Shown: positions 1 through 9,328 of the stretch, one piece after another
How positions within the stretch are numbered: position 1 is the stretch's first letter
How the letters are laid out: each line of letters begins with the position of its first letter
Source of the DNA: a virus
Length of the DNA: 30,583 nt
IMG/VR virus record: IMGVR_UViG_3300020140_000005
Span: 1-30,583 of that record
Direction: 5' to 3' (one strand)
The notes under the pieces: generated by a model
The model's input: only the letters and a program-made list of their open reading frames with translations
The model's database searches: none
What the model was told of the DNA's origin: nothing
Position numbers and translations under genes: made by a program

Positions 1-1291
1 TAGATGTTGAAAGTGTACCTGACGTTGGAAAAGTAACATTGGTTGCACCAGTGAAAGTAAATGTAGTATTGAATGCACCAGAGGTTGTTAAGTTTCCGCC
101 TAATGTTATCGTTTTTCCTGAGTTACTAACGCCGGTACCTCCTAGTGCACCACTTAATGTAGCTGCCCATGTGGGTACACTTGAAACTGTCGTCAATACA
201 CCTGATGAAGTTGTCGCTAATCCGGCTATCACATTATTTGCTGAGGAATATAAAAGCTGATTAATTGTAGTCGACGTGGGAAATGATGCCTGGCTTACAA
301 ATAAATTAGCTGTGGCCGCACCAGGATCAGGATAAGTGATGACAGTTGTTTGTCCAAAAGACGAATTTTGAAATAATATCTCAAAATCTCCGGCATTCGC
401 ATTTGCTTGCCATTGTGTAAATCCTTTACCTGATGAAGTAGGAAAAAGCTGAATTGATCCATTAACAGCACTTCCTACTCCAGAGGGAGAACCTATTTCA
501 ATTCGTCCTGATAAAATACTTAGAGAGCCTGAGTTAATTATTTGGTTACCAGGATAATCAGCAAGAATAAAATTAGTCGCTGATACACCTGGATCTGGAA
601 CAGTGATAATAGTGGTTTGTGCAAAAGACGCATTCGTAAATCCGACTTCGAAATTACCTGCATTATCTGTTGCAGCCCATTGTAAAAATCCTTTAGCAGC
701 AGTGACAGGAAAAAGTTGAACTTTTCCGCTAAAACCACCTAATGTATTGCCGCTTTCTAAAGCAGCACCCGCGATTACCGCACCAGACGAAGTGACTGCT
801 CCGGCATTCCACACACCAACTGTAATCGTACCTAGTTCAGTGATATTTGTTTGTACTGTAATAGGTAAAGTAGAAGTCCCTGAGAGCGTGGTTCCATCCG
901 CAGCATAGTAAGCAATTTGATTAGTAAGTCCTGGATTGATAACACCAGACGCGCCCGAGGTGGTTGCTAATGTACCAGAAGTAGGAAAGGTGACATTAGT
1001 GGCACCCGTCATTGTAAAGGTAGAAGCAAAAGCACCCGATGTTGTTAAGTTTCCGCCTAGCGTTATTGTTTTTCCTGAGTTACTAACACCGGTACCTCCT
1101 AGTGCACCGCTCAATATGGCCGCCCATGTAGGTACACCTGAAACTGTCGTCAATACACCTGATGAAGTTGTCGCTAATCCGGCTATCACATTATTTGCTG
1201 AGGAATATAAAAGCTGATTAATTGTAGTCGATGTGGGAAATGATGCCTGGCTCGCAAATAAATTAGCTGTGGCTGCACCAGGATCAGGAAT
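1..1291 (-). repeat. Long in-frame direct repeat within the tail fibre gene
   Basis: Positions 1-333 and about 958-1291 are direct copies offset by 957 bp (319 codons), diverged at scattered sites but without indels. Between and beside them, shorter related blocks end in the P-D-P-G motif near 319-365, 585-640 and 1276-1320. The spacing keeps the reading frame, so this is a duplicated shaft module and not an intergenic repeat. Because position 1 lies inside a copy, the left window edge may reflect an assembly stop in a repeat. Confidence 0.85.
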
Positions 1292-2578
1292 AGTTAAAAC
1301 TGTACTTTGAGAAAAAGACGCATTAGTAATCTCAATGCTAAAATTACCGACATTATTTGCAGCTGTTAACGCAAGATTACCTAATGCTGCACCAGGAGAA
1401 AAGGCTTCAAATATTCCGGCTGTACCACCAGCGAATGAACCACTGATAATACCTCCTCCTGAAACTTGAAGATTTTGACTTATGATTACACCAAGGTGAT
1501 TAATATTCAATTGAACGGCAGATGGAAGTGTTGAACTAATGCTAGGCACACCTCCACCAGACGTTACCAATATTCCATTATTTGCGGTAGGTAATCCTGA
1601 AATGGTACTCCCATTAGATGCATAATAACCTAATTGATTTGCTAATCCAGGCAGAACAATACCATCTGTATTATCACTGATTTGAGACCATGTGCCGCTG
1701 CTATAAAATTCGAGACTATCCAAATCACTATTATAACGAAATGACACATTAGTAATTGGAACAACACGTTGTGCAGTTGTGCCAGAAGGAATACCCATTC
1801 CGGCCGTTCCTGGCATAATCGGATTATTCGGAATAGAAATTCCGACAGTACCTACACCATTGCCATTAACAACAGAAATTTGATTTGAAGTTCCAGCAAT
1901 CGTTGTTGTTAATAATGTATGACCAACAAGTTGATTAACGACAAATCCAGTCGCTAATGTACTTAATGGAAAACTATTTGGGAGGGTCGATGTTTCATCA
2001 GTTAAAGTAATATAAGTCGCATCAGTAGGTGCGACACCTCCTGATGGTAAAGTATAAGTAATAATTTCCGTTACGTTAGGATTCATTACCCAAGTTTGAT
2101 TAGCACCTAAGAGCGGCAAAATAATATTTGCTTTAGGAAAAGACAAATTGGGAGCGATCACAGCAGAATAATTATAACGAGGCCCAATTAACTGATTAAC
2201 AAGTTGGGCTTGTTGGTCAACCAATGTGAGAATACCAAAATCTTGATTTAGCATGGTTGGCGTAAAATTTGTATTCGTATACAAATTCAATCGATCAGCA
2301 GGTGTTTGACGTGTGATTGTTACAATATCACCATTATTAACCGCAGGCGTAACAAGCGTCACCTGGACTTGTTGTAATGCACCAATAAATGCAACCGAAT
2401 AAGTTGAAGGATAAGCTAATATTTGAGTCGCATCATTAGGTGGAGTGCCGACAGGTGTGTAATAAACAACAACATCACTGGCTGCATCGGCTGTCCAATT
2501 AGTTCCAAAAACAGTTTGACCAGCGGTGGCTATTATCTGTGTATAAGGAAGAATATCGCCAATGACTACATCACTCAT
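1..2578 (-). CDS. Tail fibre protein, C-terminus beyond window edge
   Basis: Open minus-strand frame of about 859 codons from ATG at 2578, with no stop before position 1, so it is truncated by the window. The N-terminal ~140 residues resemble the virion-attachment domain of T7 gp17-like fibres: a beta-rich stretch with the dipeptides VTITRQTPADRLN, then a helix-forming LNQDFGILTLVDQQ segment. The rest is Gly/Thr/Ser/Asn-rich, beta-structured repeat sequence typical of fibre shafts. It includes three copies of an F-x-Q-[ST]-T-x-x-T-x-P-D-P-G motif and a long in-frame duplication. It is the last gene of the virion module and starts 2 bases after the gp16-like gene stops, as expected for a T7-like order. 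The receptor-binding tip is not in the window. Fibre assignment is confident; receptor specificity is unknown. Confidence 0.85.
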   Translation of the reverse strand, partial: MSDVVIGDILPYTQIIATAGQTVFGTNWTADAASDVVVYYTPVGTPPNDATQILAYPSTYSVAFIGALQQVQVTLVTPAVNNGDIVTITRQTPADRLNLYTNTNFTPTMLNQDFGILTLVDQQAQLVNQLIGPRYNYSAVIAPNLSFPKANIILPLLGANQTWVMNPNVTEIITYTLPSGGVAPTDATYITLTDETSTLPNSFPLSTLATGFVVNQLVGHTLLTTTIAGTSNQISVVNGNGVGTVGISIPNNPIMPGTAGMGIPSGTTAQRVVPITNVSFRYNSDLDSLEFYSSGTWSQISDNTDGIVLPGLANQLGYYASNGSTISGLPTANNGILVTSGGGVPSISSTLPSAVQLNINHLGVIISQNLQVSGGGIISGSFAGGTAGIFEAFSPGAALGNLALTAANNVGNFSIEITNASFSQSTVLTIPDPGAATANLFASQASFPTSTTINQLLYSSANNVIAGLATTSSGVLTTVSGVPTWAAILSGALGGTGVSNSGKTITLGGNLTTSGAFASTFTMTGATNVTFPTSGTLATTSGASGVINPGLTNQIAYYAADGTTLSGTSTLPITVQTNITELGTITVGVWNAGAVTSSGAVIAGAALESGNTLGGFSGKVQLFPVTAAKGFLQWAATDNAGNFEVGFTNASFAQTTIITVPDPGVSATNFILADYPGNQIINSGSLSILSGRIEIGSPSGVGSAVNGSIQLFPTSSGKGFTQWQANANAGDFEILFQNSSFGQTTVITYPDPGAATANLFVSQASFPTSTTINQLLYSSANNVIAGLATTSSGVLTTVSSVPTWAATLSGALGGTGVSNSGKTITLGGNLTTSGAFNTTFTFTGATNVTFPTSGTLSTS

Positions 2579-2580
2579 GA

Positions 2581-5500
2581 TCAACTATCCTTTTGTCTAT
2601 GCGCAATTGAGCGCGTCTTAGGTAATCCAAAATTCTCTATAATTTGTTTACTCATCCAATATGTCCATGGTGCATTCGCAAATGGAACCATACGAGCCAT
2701 TTTTAAAGCATCTACTTCATTCATTTCATTACTTGCTAAGGCAGTAAAAAAATCTGCCATGCTATTCGCGTCACCAATAGCAGGGCCTAATAAACCGGCT
2801 CGTGATCTATTTCTATATTTATCATTCTTTAGATCACCTAATAATCCATCTTTTGTTAGTACATTAGCATCATTCAATATTGTCATAAAGTAACTAAAGA
2901 AACCGGAATCAGAAATAACTTCGTAAGCCCATTGTTCATCAGTTTGATCAGGCGGATAAGCCTCTTCTCCACGTGCAATTCGTCGCATAGGACTAACTAA
3001 AGCGCCGGTCGCTAAAAGACTCAATACACCCATAAATTGAAGTGCATCAGGTTTTTGCATAAAAGGAATAACATAACGATTTAAAGAACCAAAAGCCCAT
3101 CCATTAAATCCTTTGAATATCGGGCCCATAATTCCCATCGGGCCGTTAGAATCCATCCAAAAAGGCGTATCCAATGTATTAGCGCTAATCACCGTATCAT
3201 GCGTTGCTCGAAATACAGCATCACTGAAAGTATTAGAAGTTTCCCAATCTAGCCATTGCCAATAATTACTTTGATAACCTCCCAGAGAAGTTTTTCCACC
3301 TCCATGAGACTTGAATTGAGAAATCATTTTTTCTGACCATTCTTTTGGATCTAGGCCATATCGTAATAACCAACGTTTATCTCTAACTGATAAAGTTCCT
3401 TTTTGATGAGCTACCATCATTCTCATGATTTCAGATTGAGCAACAGCCGACGTAATACGTTGTAATGTATTATCAAAAAAATTAGTCAAATTAAAATTAG
3501 CGGATAGATGAGCAGTTTTGTCTAAAGCTGATGGAATCTTACCCATATTTAGATAGGGATTAGTTTGTAGCCCAATGTTCTTTTCTGATGTTGCACCGCC
3601 GATATGTTGTAAAGCTAAATTAGCTGCTGCTGCCGCATTTCTTAATGCTTCGCTGTCTTTTGTTTTTAACATACCACCCAAGCTTTGCACCATTGGATAA
3701 ATACCATCTCTTAAGAAAGGCAATACACCATGTTTTAATCCATTTGCGGATAAGTCAGTTATCATTGTTAAAGGTAAAAAGCCTAAATTAGCTAATACAG
3801 TAAAAGAGCGCACACTTGATTGAAAAGCTTTTTGATTTTTACTTAATTTAGATATGCCAGCCATTTTTTCATAAGTGAAGTTCAATGCTGTTTTTGCTTT
3901 TTCAAAACGTTTTTTTTCTTTATTCAATTCAATATCTGATTTGGTTAATTTCTTATTTAATTCTTTTTTAGTTTTAACTGATAGATTTTCAGTTAATAAT
4001 TGATTTTCTATTTTTTCTTTAGCACCATTCAATAATGCACGATTAAAATCATATTCTTCTTTGAGTCCAGCAATAATAGGTTCAAAGCCACCTTCTAATG
4101 TTAAATTATTATAGACATTTTTAAGATGAGTTCTGCGCGCTAACCAAGACTGATAATTAGCTGTTTTAGCCAATAAATCTTTTGTCATGAATTTATGTTT
4201 ATAAAGGACTTCATCCGGAATCATTAAAGTCCTTGACATCAAATGATTCTCTGCGCCATTACCAGTAAATTTACCCATGACTTGATTAATCGTATCTTCA
4301 GCGGTTTGATTCATGATGGTATCGTAATAGGCTTTAGCATGTTGCTCTCTAAATAGATGAGCATCTTCCTCACTGGCTAAATATCCTTTTTGTTCATGAT
4401 AAGTTTTTCTTAATTTAAGTCTTTGACTAGGATCTTTAAACACATAAGAAAAACTTCCTTGTGGTTTAGAAAAAAATCGGCGATTAATCTGGCCACTTTC
4501 TGCCATTTCTTGGAGACGAATAGTTTCTTCTTTTAAATCTTTCTCTAGTTCGGCTAATTTAATTTCTTCTCGTTCAGCAACTAATTCACCAATTGCTGCT
4601 TTTTGTTTTCCGCTTTTTGCTGTTTTAACTGTTTTAGATTTTTGAGTTGCTTTGTTTCTTTTAGATGCTTCAGTCTTAATATTTCTAATTAATTGTTTTT
4701 GTTCATCTACAAATTTTTGCGCCACATCTCGACGTTTAGTTAATTGAATAAGTTCTTTGGCTTCTTCAGCTGATAAATCATTCCATTCTTCAGCTAAAAG
4801 ATGCAATTCGGGATTTGTTCTAATTGAATTTTGAAGAGTTTCTTCTAAAACTTTTTTCTTGATTTTTAATGTTTGCAGCTTTTCTGCTGAATTTTTTACT
4901 TGATTATCAGTAATATTAGGTCTAGAAATTAACGCATCATGTTCTAGAATATGATTTTCTATCTGACGTGTAATATCATTAATAGGTTTTGTATGTTTAA
5001 TAATTGTTTCATCAGATTGCTTAAGATAATCAGATATAACTTGAACCCATTTCCCTTCGTTATTGTTTAAGAAATTAGTATCATACACTCGCATCAAATA
5101 ACCACGAGCAGTTCTAGGTGGCATCCAATCTTCAGGCAAATTATATGCGGTTCGCCATTGTTTATATGAATCATCCATCACTTCACGAAGTAAAGCGGCG
5201 GCTTCATTCACAGATCCGTGGGGACTTGTTGATTCATTGATTAATACATCTTCAATTTCAGAAAAAAATTCTTCACGATTGACGTAAGGCTTATTTCCTA
5301 GATTTTTACCTAAAAATTCTAATGCTTTTTCTTTTGTATATAGAGCTGCTTTTGTCGCGCCCTGAGCTACGTAATTATCTAGATCAAAGCCATTACGTTC
5401 TAAATGAAGTCCATTAATTTGTGCTTCTTGGGCTCTAATAGATGCATGTGTTTGTTTCATTAACGTAAAGAATTTTTTAGGGCTAGCAATTCCTTTTTCT

Positions 5501-6597
5501 ATCCCTTCAGTAATAATGCCATGATCTACAGAAAGATCAGCCACGGCACGCACCGTTTCATAAGGTGAATTTAACATGCTAACAATTGATGAACCAAAAT
5601 AACGATTACCTAGAAAACGTGTTGCTGCTTCCCCAACATAAGGTATTTTAAATATTCCTGCTTTTAAAAATGTAGAATCAGCTTTATCTTGGGCTAATTT
5701 AACTCGCGCAGCCCCAACAGAATCGCCAGTCATATCATAAGCTTCAAATCCAACAACTTTATTATTTTTATCAACTTTTAACTTATAATCTATGCCTTTC
5801 ATATAATCACTAGCAAAATCTTTTAATTTCCATAAAGCTGATTTATCAGCAGCTAAACTAACAACTCCGAATCCACCAAAGAGTGTTGTTACAAATGCAG
5901 TGCGTGTCATGCTATCAATTAACCAATCTTGAGCATTTCCACTAATTTTATCGAGTTGTTCACCTAGACTAGATACCACACCATAAGTTGCTGCACCTGG
6001 TAAAGCACGCGCCATGCTTGTTAAAAAAGTTTTTCCATATTTTGCATATTTCATCTGTCCAACAATAGGAATCAAATTCGTTAAGTCTGTGGCAATCCCA
6101 ACAGCTCCTCCCGTCAAATAAGCCATCCATGAACCATTTTTGATATTTTCTTTATTTTTTTGTTCACTTGTTATTCTGTTTAACCTGAAATTCATGTCAG
6201 CTTCATTTTGAGAATCTAAAAGATATTTATAATATTCAGGTTCAATATTTATAAACTTATCTTGGAATGCCATTGGATTAAAATTTGGATCAATAGGATC
6301 ATTCCATGGTTTTTGAAGCTGAGTAAATCCCGCATGTAAATAGTGCCAGGTATCATTAATATGTTTGGCTTGTGATACTGCTGTATCTAAAAAACTGGGT
6401 TCTTCTTTGGGAGGCGCAGAGAAATCAGGTTCTTCATATAATCCTGTAGACGTCACCGGAACTTTTGCGGTGAAATGATTATAAGGAGTAAAATTAATAT
6501 CAAGTGGAATAGTTGTCGAAGAATTATAAGGCTTCTTCACAATTTCTTTGGTGAATTCAGGCGCATCTGGGTTAACTTGTTCGAATTCATTATCCAT
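2581..6597 (-). CDS. Internal virion protein, T7 gp16-like (very large)
   Basis: A protein of about 1338 residues directly upstream of the fibre gene and downstream of a gp15-like gene: the T7 gp16 position and size class (T7 gp16 is about 1318 aa). Such proteins are ejected with the DNA and help form a conduit across the cell envelope. Visible features are Gly/Ala-rich hydrophobic segments around residues 155-250, a Lys/Glu-rich coiled-coil-like stretch around 530-720, and another hydrophobic region near 930-980. I do not see the N-terminal lytic transglycosylase motif present in T7 gp16; a separate muramidase-like gene lies at 18221. ATG 6597 is preferred because GGGA lies 6-7 bases upstream; an in-frame ATG at 6609 lacks a ribosome site. 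The start overlaps the upstream stop by 8 bases. The assignment rests on order, size and composition. Confidence 0.7.
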   Translation of the reverse strand: MDNEFEQVNPDAPEFTKEIVKKPYNSSTTIPLDINFTPYNHFTAKVPVTSTGLYEEPDFSAPPKEEPSFLDTAVSQAKHINDTWHYLHAGFTQLQKPWNDPIDPNFNPMAFQDKFINIEPEYYKYLLDSQNEADMNFRLNRITSEQKNKENIKNGSWMAYLTGGAVGIATDLTNLIPIVGQMKYAKYGKTFLTSMARALPGAATYGVVSSLGEQLDKISGNAQDWLIDSMTRTAFVTTLFGGFGVVSLAADKSALWKLKDFASDYMKGIDYKLKVDKNNKVVGFEAYDMTGDSVGAARVKLAQDKADSTFLKAGIFKIPYVGEAATRFLGNRYFGSSIVSMLNSPYETVRAVADLSVDHGIITEGIEKGIASPKKFFTLMKQTHASIRAQEAQINGLHLERNGFDLDNYVAQGATKAALYTKEKALEFLGKNLGNKPYVNREEFFSEIEDVLINESTSPHGSVNEAAALLREVMDDSYKQWRTAYNLPEDWMPPRTARGYLMRVYDTNFLNNNEGKWVQVISDYLKQSDETIIKHTKPINDITRQIENHILEHDALISRPNITDNQVKNSAEKLQTLKIKKKVLEETLQNSIRTNPELHLLAEEWNDLSAEEAKELIQLTKRRDVAQKFVDEQKQLIRNIKTEASKRNKATQKSKTVKTAKSGKQKAAIGELVAEREEIKLAELEKDLKEETIRLQEMAESGQINRRFFSKPQGSFSYVFKDPSQRLKLRKTYHEQKGYLASEEDAHLFREQHAKAYYDTIMNQTAEDTINQVMGKFTGNGAENHLMSRTLMIPDEVLYKHKFMTKDLLAKTANYQSWLARRTHLKNVYNNLTLEGGFEPIIAGLKEEYDFNRALLNGAKEKIENQLLTENLSVKTKKELNKKLTKSDIELNKEKKRFEKAKTALNFTYEKMAGISKLSKNQKAFQSSVRSFTVLANLGFLPLTMITDLSANGLKHGVLPFLRDGIYPMVQSLGGMLKTKDSEALRNAAAAANLALQHIGGATSEKNIGLQTNPYLNMGKIPSALDKTAHLSANFNLTNFFDNTLQRITSAVAQSEIMRMMVAHQKGTLSVRDKRWLLRYGLDPKEWSEKMISQFKSHGGGKTSLGGYQSNYWQWLDWETSNTFSDAVFRATHDTVISANTLDTPFWMDSNGPMGIMGPIFKGFNGWAFGSLNRYVIPFMQKPDALQFMGVLSLLATGALVSPMRRIARGEEAYPPDQTDEQWAYEVISDSGFFSYFMTILNDANVLTKDGLLGDLKNDKYRNRSRAGLLGPAIGDANSMADFFTALASNEMNEVDALKMARMVPFANAPWTYWMSKQIIENFGLPKTRSIAHRQKDS

Positions 6598-8806
6598 TCG
6601 GTTTCCCATTATAAGTATTTATAATCCATTGCCTATCGGGCGTATATGACATTACACCGAGCATTGGAGATTCTAAAAATAGATTTCTAGGGCCGTATTC
6701 TGTTTGAATATTGACATCCCATTGGTCAAAATTATTTCCTATCAAAACTGCATCATAAGTTTTTGTTTTAGTACCTAACTGCGCACGTTCATGCTTAGTT
6801 AATCTAAATGCTTTTCCTTTAGCACCAGACTCAATTGTCCAATATTCATCAGATGCTTTGTTATCATATGCTTCTTTTAATTTTGCTAAAGGCGTTGCAA
6901 ATTGTCTTGCCATGTCTTGATGAATAACAGGAATACCATCATTACCTTTAAAACCAATAGTTTTTTCAATTGGGTGTAATGTCCATTGTTTAGAACCATT
7001 TATTTCAGTTTGACCATAGTTACTATCTACATATTCTTGGGTCATTTTAGTAGCAAGTGTTTCATTTCCCCGTGTGCTTTCAAAAAAGGATTTATACTTA
7101 TTTAAAACATCGGCTGCGTAAACAGTACTCATAAATGGACTATCAAAAGTTTTTCGGAAAGGATGAAATACGGAATATTGATCTTCCGTATAAAAACCAA
7201 ATTTATTTAAAATCCAATCATCAACATCAACTTTTGCAAATCGTGTATTAGTATCTATTAAATTAGACCATTTGGTTTGTACTACTTTTAAAACAGCGGG
7301 ATCAAAATTTTGTGAATTTTCTATAGCAAGCTTTGCTCCAATGGTTGGATCAGCTGGATTTCTAAGTGCTTCGTATTGACTAAATAAACCTAGATCTTGA
7401 TCATTCAATCCAACTAAAGCATGTCCAGAATGTAAATTTTTTAATTCCTGTATTTGCATTACAGCTGAATCCATTTGAGCAGGATCGCCTGACCATAGTT
7501 TATTTTTTAATGTTTGAGTAAAAACAGGAACTGTAGCACCAGCTGACATGGCCACCTGGACTTCAGCTTGATCTTGAGTCAAATTAGGATTTCTTTTAAG
7601 AGTAGTAGCTACATTCTGATAAAAAGCAGCATTTTGTATTTTAGGTGTTGCATTGGCCTGCGCTTCAGGATTGTTATAATTTTGAATTAAAGAAGTAACA
7701 CCTATATTTTCTTGGTTCTTAGATTTCAATGCTTGAATCAAATGAAACTTCATTTGTTCGTTTCTAATGGGCGAAACTTTGCCTGCATACTCATTCCAAT
7801 CTTGTTCTGTAATACTCATAGGATTAGTTGCAATCCTATTTTGCATTATTTGAGATTGATAATTTTCATCTTGAGAACGTAAAGTTTGTTGTTCTTGAAT
7901 AGTTGAAAGAACATTATTATAAACTGCCTGATGGTCTTGGTCTCGAATATCACTTGGTGGTTTGTCAGCAAGCGATCGCATGAATGCAGGGAGAGTTTTA
8001 TTTTTCTCTGCTTCGATTGCTAGACGAGAATATTTCCCTGAAAGATAACTTTGACGAGTGGCATCTTTATAAGTTAATGCCTCATCCCTAGAAATATCAT
8101 GAGTTGCTGCGGAAGAATCAATTGCATCATGAGTCAATTTTAAAATATGAAGTGCTGCAATAGAATCTCCATTTTTATCAAGATCATGTCCAGCCATTGC
8201 AAGAGAGTGGATATTTTGATTATTCAATTTGTTTGAAACAGCCAATGTATCAAGTCGATCTTGTTTCTGTTCCGTTAGCATTCGGTTAGCGAGTTGAGCA
8301 GATTGATTAATCATTACTGAACCATAATGATTTTCTAAACCAAGTCTTATTGATTCAGGCGCTAAGGAAAATATTTTATTTAAACCTAAACTAATTTGCT
8401 TTTCAGATTTCGCAATCATTGCTTCACTAATACGGGGTGCCGCAGCAAGTTCCAAATTGGATTGAGTTATTAATTTTTGCGCTTGTAATCCAAGAGTTGA
8501 TTGAGATTGCATTTCATAACTTTTAGTCATGACAGCATCAAATTCAGTTAATGGAATTCCAATGTTACCTTGAGGCTTTTGACCTAATTCATTTCCTAAA
8601 CGACTAGCAATTGCATTTGATGCTTGCGTAGCGACATGTGAGCCTAGGCTGGACATCCAATTAGCTGAATTTGCATATTGGCTAACGGCACCTTGAATAT
8701 TAGGAATAGCAGATGTTTCTGCTCCTACACGGCGTTGAATAGGATTTGGCAAAGATTCACCAGCAGGTATTTGTTGAACTTGATGTGTAAAATCTAAATC
8801 AGACAT
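6590..8806 (-). CDS. Internal virion protein, T7 gp15-like
   Basis: A 738-residue protein rich in Gln, Asn and Ala and predicted mostly helical, lying between the gp14-like and gp16-like genes. T7 gp15 (about 747 aa) has the same size and place; it forms part of the ejected core with gp14 and gp16. No catalytic motif is visible. The start follows the gp14-like stop by 3 bases, and the 3' end overlaps the next gene, suggesting translational coupling. Assignment is by synteny, length and composition, since this family diverges quickly. Confidence 0.7.
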   Translation of the reverse strand: MSDLDFTHQVQQIPAGESLPNPIQRRVGAETSAIPNIQGAVSQYANSANWMSSLGSHVATQASNAIASRLGNELGQKPQGNIGIPLTEFDAVMTKSYEMQSQSTLGLQAQKLITQSNLELAAAPRISEAMIAKSEKQISLGLNKIFSLAPESIRLGLENHYGSVMINQSAQLANRMLTEQKQDRLDTLAVSNKLNNQNIHSLAMAGHDLDKNGDSIAALHILKLTHDAIDSSAATHDISRDEALTYKDATRQSYLSGKYSRLAIEAEKNKTLPAFMRSLADKPPSDIRDQDHQAVYNNVLSTIQEQQTLRSQDENYQSQIMQNRIATNPMSITEQDWNEYAGKVSPIRNEQMKFHLIQALKSKNQENIGVTSLIQNYNNPEAQANATPKIQNAAFYQNVATTLKRNPNLTQDQAEVQVAMSAGATVPVFTQTLKNKLWSGDPAQMDSAVMQIQELKNLHSGHALVGLNDQDLGLFSQYEALRNPADPTIGAKLAIENSQNFDPAVLKVVQTKWSNLIDTNTRFAKVDVDDWILNKFGFYTEDQYSVFHPFRKTFDSPFMSTVYAADVLNKYKSFFESTRGNETLATKMTQEYVDSNYGQTEINGSKQWTLHPIEKTIGFKGNDGIPVIHQDMARQFATPLAKLKEAYDNKASDEYWTIESGAKGKAFRLTKHERAQLGTKTKTYDAVLIGNNFDQWDVNIQTEYGPRNLFLESPMLGVMSYTPDRQWIINTYNGKPNG

Positions 8807-8809
8807 TAA

Positions 8810-9316
8810 TTAAGTTCCTGCGCTCGTCAAACCAAAACCTTCTTTAAAATCAGTCATACCTTGTTTCCAACCTGCTGCACTCGAAGGAAAACGACTCATT
8901 GAACGTTGTCCGAAACTTCTCCATAGACTCGTATTTTCACTCATATTTTGTAATCGAGATAATGCTGAACCACTTCGTAATTGGTTTTCTTTACCCATTA
9001 AATTTAAACGACGCATCCGTTCATCTGCATTGAAAGTATTAGATGATTCATTAAAAGAAATAAATGCACTTCCTGCACCAATTTTATTTCCTCTAGCTGC
9101 TTGAATTGCAATTTGAGAACCTAGATTTTGTCTTAAATTTCTCATTGCTTCTAATGAAGCATCTTCCGTTTCTAATCGAGTTTGAGCAATATTAGCTTCA
9201 ATGCCTGCTTGCTGAATTCGTTCACCATAATCAGCTAATCTTTGCTGATTTTTAGTACCAATATAATCGGTAACCATACCGGCGGCCTGCATTGCAAGTA
9301 ATAGAGCAAATGGCAT
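8810..9316 (-). CDS. Internal virion protein, T7 gp14-like
   Basis: A 168-residue protein starting with a hydrophobic Ala/Leu/Met segment (residues 1-16), followed by an amphipathic helical body rich in Gln, Arg and Ala. The pattern A-L-L-L-A-M-Q-A-A-G, then helices with R-x-x-x-Q-A-G-I-E-A-N, is typical of podovirus gp14-like core proteins, which enter the outer membrane during DNA ejection. It lies between tail tubular B and the gp15-like gene, exactly as in T7. The function is inferred from family resemblance and order. Confidence 0.7.
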   Translation of the reverse strand: MPFALLLAMQAAGMVTDYIGTKNQQRLADYGERIQQAGIEANIAQTRLETEDASLEAMRNLRQNLGSQIAIQAARGNKIGAGSAFISFNESSNTFNADERMRRLNLMGKENQLRSGSALSRLQNMSENTSLWRSFGQRSMSRFPSSAAGWKQGMTDFKEGFGLTSAGT

Positions 9317-9328
9317 TAACTTATTCTC

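Noticed and set aside
39-1217. Plus-strand Val/Pro-rich frames at 39-260 and 936-1217
   Set aside because: Antisense shadows of the repetitive tail fibre gene; they share the same repeat and have no supporting ribosome sites.
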